A stretch of DNA of 21,624 bases, taken from the NCBI GenBank assembly GCA_934402395.1, contig CAKRTQ010000021.1, positions 1 to 21,624 on the forward strand, given 5' to 3'. The DNA is from an uncultured Eubacteriales bacterium. GTDB lineage: Bacteria > Bacillota > Clostridia > Oscillospirales > CAG-272. Every line of letters starts with the position of its first letter. The stretch's first letter is position 1. The position numbers were made by a program, and so were the translations under genes. Positions 7,015-14,700 of the stretch are shown here, piece by piece. Under the pieces are notes generated by a model, which saw nothing but the letters and a program-made list of their open reading frames with translations, did no database searches and was not told where the DNA came from.

Positions 7015-8077
7015 TGCATATACCTGCATAAGTTTCTATAAAGCTGCAAAGTGCGCGCGGCGGCTTACTTGCATCGTTTGCGGCGGCGCAGACCGCAGCG
7101 CAAACCGGGCATATCGGCTTGTTTTTGCAGGTGCGGCATTTCTGCGGGATCTCTATCGAATCCGCCATCCTGCGCATCGACTCCCAAGCTGTTTCAAATC
7201 CGCCGTGCCTTGCATTGGCATTCAGTGCTGGCAGCATACCGCACGGCAGCATTTTACCGTCCCATGTTATCCAGAATGCCCCGCGTCCTGCCATGCAATG
7301 TCCGGTTGCCTCCGGCACGGCGCTGTTCTGCACGGCATCACGACATTCCGATATCAACCGCGCGCGGCGTGCTCGTGTCTGCTCATCGAGCGTCAGACGG
7401 TCAAATCCGGCACACAGCGCGCCGTGCTCCTCGGGGGTGAGCAGTGCAGATATATCCGATCCGCCGGCGCCGCGCCTAACCGGGGGAAATATGTATCCTG
7501 TTGTCCGTATCGGAATTTTATGCGAAACGGCAAAGTCAACAAGTTCCTTCATATCGTCGGCGTTGTGCCGTGTAAATGTTGTGTTTATTGTTACGGGAAT
7601 ACCCGCTTGGTGAAGACGCAGTATTCCCTCGCGTGCTGCCATGAAGCCCGCGCCGCATCCGCAGACCCGGCTGTAAGTGTTTTCCGATGAGCCGTAAAGA
7701 GTTACATTGACCATTTCGGGCAAATGTGCCGAAAGGCATTCTGTAATCTTACCGTCAATCAGCGAGCCGTTGGTGTTTACCGATACCATCACGCCCATTT
7801 TTGCGATCGCGGTGTATATTTCACAAAAATCGGGTCGCAACAGGGGTTCTCCGCCGGTGATAAGCAGATAGACCATGCCCGCATCACGAGCGCGTTTGCC
7901 GATATCGAGCCATTCAACCGTGTCAAGCTCACAGCCGCAGGTTTTTTCTTCATCCGGTGACATATGTATATAGCACATTTCGCAGTTAAAATTGCACCGG
8001 GGAGTCAACTCAAATGTGCCGCTTACCGGAGTGTGCGTTACCCCACCTCGACTAAGAATGTATTTTCTTATATTCAT
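7007..8077 (-). CDS. Radical SAM/SPASM peptide maturase
   Basis: A 356-residue enzyme. C28-x3-C32-x2-C35 (CNFNCEMC) binds the radical SAM [4Fe-4S] cluster, and GGEP at 75-78 is the SAM-binding motif. The C-terminal part (from 261) has eight cysteines at 261, 279, 314, 317, 323, 326, 330 and 344 in a SPASM arrangement for auxiliary clusters. PqqE, AlbA and ranthipeptide/sactipeptide maturases share this plan; they install C-C or C-S links in ribosomally made peptides. Its operon includes a PqqD-like protein, the usual peptide chaperone, and a small precursor-like gene, so peptide maturation is the likely job. The N-terminus fits the family (TPVSGTFELTPRCNF), yet no Shine-Dalgarno precedes the ATG. 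A GC-rich hairpin sits there instead. Confidence 0.9.
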   Translation of the reverse strand: MNIRKYILSRGGVTHTPVSGTFELTPRCNFNCEMCYIHMSPDEEKTCGCELDTVEWLDIGKRARDAGMVYLLITGGEPLLRPDFCEIYTAIAKMGVMVSVNTNGSLIDGKITECLSAHLPEMVNVTLYGSSENTYSRVCGCGAGFMAAREGILRLHQAGIPVTINTTFTRHNADDMKELVDFAVSHKIPIRTTGYIFPPVRRGAGGSDISALLTPEEHGALCAGFDRLTLDEQTRARRARLISECRDAVQNSAVPEATGHCMAGRGAFWITWDGKMLPCGMLPALNANARHGGFETAWESMRRMADSIEIPQKCRTCKNKPICPVCAAVCAAANDASKPPRALCSFIETYAGICNE

Positions 8078-8090
8078 TATTTTATCAATG

Positions 8091-8123
8091 CGGGCTGCCG
8101 CGCCGAAAACGCGCGGCAGCCCG
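8091..8123 (-). promoter_or_regulatory. 13-bp GC hairpin between the hexosaminidase and maturase genes
   Basis: CGGGCTGCCGCGC and its exact complement surround a 7-base loop (CGAAAAC). The hairpin lies 12 bases after the GH20 stop and 13 bases before the maturase ATG. No T run follows on either strand, so it is not a classical terminator. An mRNA processing or stability site, or an attenuator that sets maturase levels, fits better. Confidence 0.6.
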
Positions 8124-8135
8124 GTTACTGCTGAT

Positions 8136-10631
8136 TTATTTTACTGTTACTGTAATGGAGCGAGAGTCGGGTGAGCGCTTTCCCTGGCGGTTCACTGCAT
8201 ACACAGTGTATGTGTGATCGCCGCGTATATCAGCGCTTATGCGGATCTCGGCGCCGTATTTCTGACCCTTCATGTATCTTGGATCTGCCCATGAGATGCG
8301 TATGAAGTCAACGCGGTTGCCCGCCTCATCATATATCTCAAATGCCGTTACATCGGGATCGATCTTTACGTAAACGTTGAATACAAAAACTTTGCCGAGG
8401 TTTGCTTTTTTTGATTTTGCGGCAAACGAGATGAACCAATCTTCATCTTCTGCGGCAATGTTGGTTTTGAGCATCAGTGATCCATGCAGAAGACCGAGAC
8501 GCTTTGCAGCCGCATTCACTTCGTCCTGGGTGACATCCGGCGAGGCTTTGAGCGCGCGTGCCGTTTCAGCGTACAGCCGGTATGCGGTGTAGGTTTCGTC
8601 AGTATAAAGTGCGCCGACTGTGCTGTCAAATGTATCAAGCGCCGCATTGAGAGCCGACAGATCGAGCTTTATGAGAAGCTCAAGCGCTGCTTTGGCGGCG
8701 TTTATTTCTGTCAGGGCATTGTTAACATCAGCCTGAGAGGGTTTTTTGGCTGTAATCACTGCTTTTCCGCTTTCAACTGCGGCGGTGTATTTTCCAAAGC
8801 TCAGTTCGGTGTAAAGTGCGCTGTTGACAGTTTCATATTCGGCTATCGCTGCGCTCAGCGCCGTCATGTCAGGTCTTATATACTGTTTTATTTCCGGTGC
8901 GGCAGGAAGATCCGCAGGCGCATCGCCGATCAGCTTCACGAGTTCCTGCGCACGTGCATAGCTTATTGTGCTGTTTACATCGGCATCCCACGCTTTTGCA
9001 CCGTTCATGCGCAGACAGGGAAGAATTCCCGCTTTAACAGCTGCTGCGGATTCAGAGCTCGGATTATCGCACCATACGCAGAAGGCGCTGCCTTTTACGT
9101 TGGCATTGCCGATTGTGGTATTCGAACCGGTGCCGTCGTAAGCGGTAAAAATATTTGGCGCCCAGTTTTCATAGATACGCTGTGGGGTAATGCCCTTATA
9201 ACCGCTTCCGTCATGCGCTTGTCCCAAGACGTAATAGTTATAGTCGTTCAGAAAATTGTACGCCTTATATCCGGCGTTCAGGTATGTCCAGATATTGTTA
9301 TTACTATTATTTGCCGTAGGTGTCCAATACTGAATCTCCATCCCCGGATTCAGCGTCACCACTTTGCTCCAGCCGGTGTCGGCAGATCGTAAGGCGTCAT
9401 CGTTCCACATGCGGATAGAGGTATAGCCATATCCCTTTACCAGATCATAAATGTCGTTCATGTAATACATGAAGGCATCATAGGCAACCGCTTTGCTGTT
9501 GCCGCTGCGCTTCTGCGCATAGGCTTTCCAATGATCGAGCTGCTTCCATCTGGAGGCTTTGGCTGTGGATACCACTGCGGGACCCCAACCCAGCAGCTCG
9601 TCACCGCCGATATCGAACTTGGTGCAGCCCAGCTCTTTGAAGAAAGCGGCGTACTCCGCGTAGAGGTTTTTTGCAAAGGTAACTGCTTCTGCGTTGGAAA
9701 TATCTATGCCGCGTGAATAATTTTTCTGTGCTGCCTCGGGACCGGAACCCTGTACGATAGCTGTTTTCCCTTTATAATCGAAGTAGTTCCCTATATCCGT
9801 GCCGTATTTTGCATTGTATTTCTTTACGGCATAGTTCATATGTCCGGGGCTGTCAAGAGAGGGGATTATCTCTACGTGATAAAGCTTTGCCACGGCGGCA
9901 ATTTCACGCATTTCATCCTGCGTGATGTATTTTCCGTTATCGGTGGCAACGCCGTAGCCTGCACCGCCGATGCAAAGGGTATTGTCGCCGCCTGCGAGCC
10001 ACGGATAGGTCTTGCTTTCAAGACGGAAACCCATTTCTTCGGAAAAATGAAAATATATCGCGTTCATGTTTGACCATGAGATCTCGCGTATCATATCTTT
10101 TATCCAGTCCGGAGAGTAATATTTGCGACCGCAGTCAAGGAAGAACGCGCGTTCCGGGTAATCCGGCTTAATAGTTGTACCGTTTGCACGGTCGATCCCG
10201 GTGCCTGCCAGAAGCGACTGTATAACAAAGCGGCAGCCGTAGAAAAGTCCGTCGGCGTCTGATGCTTTGACATACAGCCTGGAGCCTTCCGCTTTTAGTT
10301 GATAGCCCTCGGCTGCTATGCCCAGTGAAGAATCCAGCAAAAGTACGATATCGTGATCATCGGCAAGATCAGCCGCACCGTATGATACGGTCGGCGTGGA
10401 TGATGTGATTCCTTTTGCCTGCATTTCCTGAGCAAAAAGCTGTACCTGCGCCTTGAGATCGGCATCATCTATACGTGAGTCGTCTGTTTCGACCCAGTAT
10501 ATAGCAGTGTCAGTTGCGATAGTCCATGCGGAATTTCCGTTTACGGCGGCAGAATTTGCTGCCGGTGTTGCTACATACAGCATTGAGAGAATAAAAGATA
10601 ATATTTTTTCGATTCCTGTCTTGAGATACAT
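8136..10631 (-). CDS. Secreted GH20 beta-N-acetylhexosaminidase with FIVAR modules
   Basis: An 831-residue protein. A signal peptide (about 1-28, hydrophobic core ILSFILSMLYV, ending near NSA) exports it. An N-terminal alpha/beta domain (about 35-150) and a GH20 catalytic barrel (about 155-560) follow. The barrel has the catalytic pair D344-E345 in FDIGGDELLG, plus SLDSPGHMNYA and QYWTP. GH20 enzymes remove terminal GlcNAc/GalNAc from glycans such as mucin, host N-glycans or cell-wall material by substrate-assisted catalysis. Two FIVAR-type helical modules (about 590-655 and 658-720) lead to a C-terminal beta domain (about 735-831) that is also found at the end of the 1531-aa neighbour. The ATG touches the stop of the kinase gene (TAAATG), with GGAGG inside that gene. 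No sortase motif is present. Confidence 0.9.
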   Translation of the reverse strand: MYLKTGIEKILSFILSMLYVATPAANSAAVNGNSAWTIATDTAIYWVETDDSRIDDADLKAQVQLFAQEMQAKGITSSTPTVSYGAADLADDHDIVLLLDSSLGIAAEGYQLKAEGSRLYVKASDADGLFYGCRFVIQSLLAGTGIDRANGTTIKPDYPERAFFLDCGRKYYSPDWIKDMIREISWSNMNAIYFHFSEEMGFRLESKTYPWLAGGDNTLCIGGAGYGVATDNGKYITQDEMREIAAVAKLYHVEIIPSLDSPGHMNYAVKKYNAKYGTDIGNYFDYKGKTAIVQGSGPEAAQKNYSRGIDISNAEAVTFAKNLYAEYAAFFKELGCTKFDIGGDELLGWGPAVVSTAKASRWKQLDHWKAYAQKRSGNSKAVAYDAFMYYMNDIYDLVKGYGYTSIRMWNDDALRSADTGWSKVVTLNPGMEIQYWTPTANNSNNNIWTYLNAGYKAYNFLNDYNYYVLGQAHDGSGYKGITPQRIYENWAPNIFTAYDGTGSNTTIGNANVKGSAFCVWCDNPSSESAAAVKAGILPCLRMNGAKAWDADVNSTISYARAQELVKLIGDAPADLPAAPEIKQYIRPDMTALSAAIAEYETVNSALYTELSFGKYTAAVESGKAVITAKKPSQADVNNALTEINAAKAALELLIKLDLSALNAALDTFDSTVGALYTDETYTAYRLYAETARALKASPDVTQDEVNAAAKRLGLLHGSLMLKTNIAAEDEDWFISFAAKSKKANLGKVFVFNVYVKIDPDVTAFEIYDEAGNRVDFIRISWADPRYMKGQKYGAEIRISADIRGDHTYTVYAVNRQGKRSPDSRSITVTVK

Positions 10632-11456
10632 TTAACTATCCTCCGTCAGGCGGGTGTCGTCCGTAAAGCGCAAAAGATATTCGGCTGCGCTTTGGTCGGG
10701 CAGGCAGGAGAGCCTGATCATTTTTGTGTTTTGGGTTATTGAGTCTATCTTTCCGAGCAGTTTTTTATTGTATTCAGGGTCGTCATCACTTTTTACAGCT
10801 TCGCTGTAAAGAAAAATGAATGCCTCGCGGCGGGAGATGATCCGCGCGCTGTTTTCCGCCGCCTTTTCAAGAATAACTATGGCTGCAACCGGGGCGGAGA
10901 GGTTGCGCCATATACCGGACGTACCCGCCATGGGGCTGCCCCATGCGGTCACAGCACCGTCACGCTCGCTTATCAGGGTCTTGTCTCCGTTTATTACATC
11001 AGCGCCGAGGCATTGCTCCCATATTGCGGCGTGCGTTGACTTTCCGCCGCCGGAAGGTGCCGTAAATACAAACGCCTTCCCGCGGTACAATACCGATGAG
11101 GCGTGCAGAATTATCACGCCCCGGTCGGCAAGCGCCCTTTCGGGCGCAATGTAAAGCATCCAGTTGAGGTTCTTTTCAAATGCGGGAACCAGCCCCGGCG
11201 GAAAGTAAAGATCCACGCTGCTTGCCGAGCCGTTCTCAATGCGTGCTATCCGGTCATTTTGCCGCCATTGCCAGCTTTGGGTATATCCGGCGGGACTTTC
11301 AGGCGGCGCGCCGATGTGTACGGTGTAGGTCACGTCCGCGCTGCCGCCCTTTTGTGTGATAAACGGTGTGACGCAGGGCGGCAGACGGAACGGCACGGGG
11401 GATGCAATGCGGAAAACCGTTTCCACAACGGTGAAGTCCTGTGTGTAAAGCGGCAT
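10632..11456 (-). CDS. HprK-like P-loop kinase of RiPP type
   Basis: A 274-residue cytoplasmic kinase. Walker A is APSGGGKST (133-141). It is preceded by HAS (118-120) and followed by INGDK (155-159), where HPr kinases have their acidic Mg2+-binding pair. The layout, an N-terminal beta domain of about 100 residues and then a HprK fold, matches the HprK-related kinases in RiPP clusters rather than true HPr kinase. One such enzyme phosphorylates the C-terminal serine of the paeninodin lasso precursor (established for that family). Here the gene starts only 3 bases after the candidate precursor, which itself ends in Thr-Ser, and it has no good Shine-Dalgarno of its own. Coupled translation is likely. 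True HPr kinase would be longer at the C-terminus and have a phosphatase motif. Confidence 0.82.
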   Translation of the reverse strand: MPLYTQDFTVVETVFRIASPVPFRLPPCVTPFITQKGGSADVTYTVHIGAPPESPAGYTQSWQWRQNDRIARIENGSASSVDLYFPPGLVPAFEKNLNWMLYIAPERALADRGVIILHASSVLYRGKAFVFTAPSGGGKSTHAAIWEQCLGADVINGDKTLISERDGAVTAWGSPMAGTSGIWRNLSAPVAAIVILEKAAENSARIISRREAFIFLYSEAVKSDDDPEYNKKLLGKIDSITQNTKMIRLSCLPDQSAAEYLLRFTDDTRLTEDS

Positions 11457-11459
11457 GCT

Positions 11460-11687
11460 TTATGAGGTGAACGCTGTATGTACGTTGCCGTGGTAGCAGA
11501 TAGTGTCGTAACCGGGTAATGTACCGTCACCTACAGGAATCGAGCAATTTTTTTCGGCTGTGAAGTAGCCCAGCTCAATCAGAGATTTCATATCATTGAT
11601 ATCTGCATTGCACGTTCCTGCGGCAATGGGGCGGTCAAGGCTCAGCGCCTCAACGGCTATCAGAGGTTTTTCATATATTTTTTTCAT
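11460..11687 (-). CDS. Candidate RiPP precursor peptide (75 aa)
   Basis: The peptide starts MKKIYEKPLIAVEALSLDRP and then has IAAGTC. A leader of the type KKxYEKPxxxVxxF/LxxxxxIAxG is common in clostridial precursor peptides next to PqqD and radical SAM genes (recall, not a search). The probable core after residue 25 is rich in Gly, Asp, Asn and Thr, with cysteines at 26, 48 and 64 and a proline-glycine turn, and ends AFTS. No signal peptide and no transmembrane segment. AAGGGG precedes the ATG. It lies between the 1531-aa gene (14 bases) and the kinase (3 bases), so it is a true member of the operon. Which residues are modified, and where the leader is cut, cannot be read from the sequence. 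Confidence 0.72.
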   Translation of the reverse strand: MKKIYEKPLIAVEALSLDRPIAAGTCNADINDMKSLIELGYFTAEKNCSIPVGDGTLPGYDTICYHGNVHTAFTS

Positions 11688-11701
11688 GTTTTATCCCCTT
11701 G

Positions 11702-14700
11702 TTATCTTATGGTTGCGGAGACCTCTTGTGTATTGACCGATGCAAGCCCCTCGGCGTTGTAAACGCGGACGGTGTAGGTCAGCTTCTTACCGCGCGAGCC
11801 TCTTACCTGCCATGTTGCCTGTATCGTTGTGGGCAATCCGGGGAACTTCACTGCAAACTGGCGGCATTCAACCTCGTTGCCCTCGGAGTCTGTCACTACA
11901 ACGCGAGTTGCGGGAGAGTCGGCTCTTACGGTGAGGGTCGCAGTTTTTGTAAACAGCAGCTTGGTGATTTTGAGGCTTGCCGACTTTATGCTGAGGTTGG
12001 GATCGTACGGATCACGGTAATAGTCTGTAAGTGCAAGAAGTTCAACTACTGCCGGGTTTGCAAGAAGCTCGGCGCTGTTTTCGGTTGAGATCGCCGGTAC
12101 TGAAACAAGCTCGTATCCGTTTATTTTGAGGTTTGTAAGAACCAGAGCATTGTATGAGTGCTCCATGTCGGTTGTACCGACAAGCAGCAGATAGCTGCCG
12201 TCAGCGGCGGGAGTGAGTTTTGATATATCAATTTCGCTATACTGCTCTGTACCGCTCGTTATCGCAATAGTGTTCCGACCGTCGATTATATCATCGGCGC
12301 TTCCGCCGTAAACAAGATCAACCTGATCTCCGGCACCCCACATATAGTTGGCTTTTCTGTGTACGCCTATCTGGACAGTGCGTGCTGACACATCGCCGCC
12401 TGTGGGAATAAGACGGAATGCAAGCATAAGCGCGCTGTATGTCGACGTGCCGTCAAGATACAGCTCGTTGTTCGGACCGAGTTTCAGATATTCGTCTATC
12501 GACTCGGTGGCTGTGAGCACCGTATCGCCGTCTGTGTTTTCGATCAGAGTGGAACCGGTAATAAGCTTTGTATTGCCGTCTGCGCCGGAAATGTCGCCGT
12601 AAAGCGCCATGCCATCGCCTATGAGATTCTTTATTTCATAGAATTTTGCGCCGGCTTCGCTCGGATTATAAGAACCGTAGATAAGATCGTCAAATCCTTC
12701 AAGCGGATTGTAAATTCTTATGCCGTCAATGTAAAGCACGCGGGTCTTGGTGTCGGTGCCTCCGGCAGCTTTAAGCGTAACGCGGTAAATGCCGGCATCC
12801 ATGCCCTTGACCGCAATTATCGGGACCTGATAAAGGTCTCCGCCCTTGCATTCCGTAATAACGGGGAACTGCTTGACAACAGTATAGCTGCCATCAGCGT
12901 TCTTGGCTTCTACCTTGACCGACACAACTGCGTACTCATCGGCTGTTGTGCGGCTTACTATCTCAAAGCCGGTGCCGCGGAACTCAAAGCTCATAACGTC
13001 TCCGGTCTTTTTGACTACAAGCTGACTTACCGTGCCGTTGGAGGAGTCGCCGGCAATATCGCTGCTGCTGCTGTCGTTTCCGTTACTGTCGCCGCCGACA
13101 TTGAAGAGAGCTTTGAGTCTGTCAATTACGGTGCGTTGGAGTCTTGTAAGGTTTTCGGTCACCACCTCGTAGATACTGTACGAAGTATCTTTGTCGTTAC
13201 GGTAGTTGGGGTCGGAGCCGTATGGGGAATCCTGATCTGCGCTCTGCTCATTGCCATCGGAGTCATTGGTGCGGTAGTGCGCCCAGTTGTTTTCGCCCTC
13301 ACTGATATAAGTGATACCGGGAAAGTCGTCTTCGTAATAAACAACGTTTGCGGGTACGACATTTACCGTTTCTTCCATCACAACGCCGGTCCGGGTGGTA
13401 ACTCCGGAAGCACCGTCCTCAAGTACCTGCACACGCACTTTAACAGAGTCCTTACCGTTCATAAATGCGTTCATCGTGTATTTGAGCGATGGAGCGTCGT
13501 ATGTAAATGTGCCGTAGTTTTCAACCTTGCTGCCGTCCACAATACCAAGTGCCGAAGATGTTGTGGCATGCGGGTTGACGTCAAGCGTCAGAGTGTCGTT
13601 TTTAAGCAGACCGAAGTCTGCTCCGTTAAGTTCTACCGGCAGGCTGTAGTCAAGAACATACACGTTGTCGGCAACATCATAGCTGTATACGGTGACTGCA
13701 ACGGGACCGTAGTCTCCTACCTTATAGTAATAAGTGTCCGCGCCGGTTTTTACACCTGTATATGTGATGCCGTCGGCTGCGAGAACGGCATATTCATTTA
13801 TCTCGGCGCTTGCGCCGGTCTTGCCCGAAGGGGAGCAAAGAGCGATCGAGCTTCCGGGATCGCTTCCTATTACATTTTTAATTGTTTCGATAAGTTCGCT
13901 TGCGGCTGCGGTTACTCCCTTGCCTGACCATTCATAGTAATGCATGGCGGGGTAAGTATATTTTGCTTTCTGCACCGTGCAGGAAGCAATACCCGTCAGT
14001 GTGCGGTGAGAGGCGTTTTCGCCTTTTGAACTAGCTGTTGTGTAAACGGTGTTGGGGAATTGGTCGTTCTTCCAGCTCGCATCGGGAATCTTATACTTGA
14101 AACCGTGTATCGTCAGCGTTTCTCCGATCTCAAGACCATCTGTCAGCAGAGCTTTCAGCTCTGCTTCGGTAAGATTTCCGGTTGCGTACATTTTGAGCAC
14201 GGTCCCGTCAGCCGCCGTAACGGTAGCTGAAAGATCGGTGATCTTGGTTTCGCTGTTAAGGCTTATTTTATCCTTGGTGAGATTGATTCCGAGAGTGGGA
14301 TCGTTGAAGGTCAGTTCTTCTATTTTGGCTTCGCCGCTGTTACGGAGGCTGAAGCGATAGTCAATTGCACGGTTGGGATCAACAAAGCCGTAGTTGCCTA
14401 CCTCAACATTGCTCTGGTAAGCCTTTTTCTCGGTCTTCATAGCAGGGTCAACAACTCTTATGTTGGTTTCAATGCCGAAGTTTGCCGCTGTCCCGTGGCG
14501 TTCCATGTAATAGAAGTCAAAGTCATATGCCTCGCCGTCCTTGAGACCGCAAAGCGTTTTTACATCGTTAAGGTTTATTGTGACTTTGGAAATGGAGTGA
14601 CCGCCGCCGAGGTCCATTACCATTTTACCGTTTATAAAGAGGTAAACATCATCGTCTCCGGTGAATGTGAAGTACAGATTGTCGTCTTCGTAAAAGATAA

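Noticed and set aside
10632..11687. Lasso-peptide or lanthipeptide cluster
   Set aside because: No asparagine-synthetase-like cyclase, transglutaminase-like protease or LanM/LanB/LanC gene in the window. The HprK-like kinase alone is not enough.
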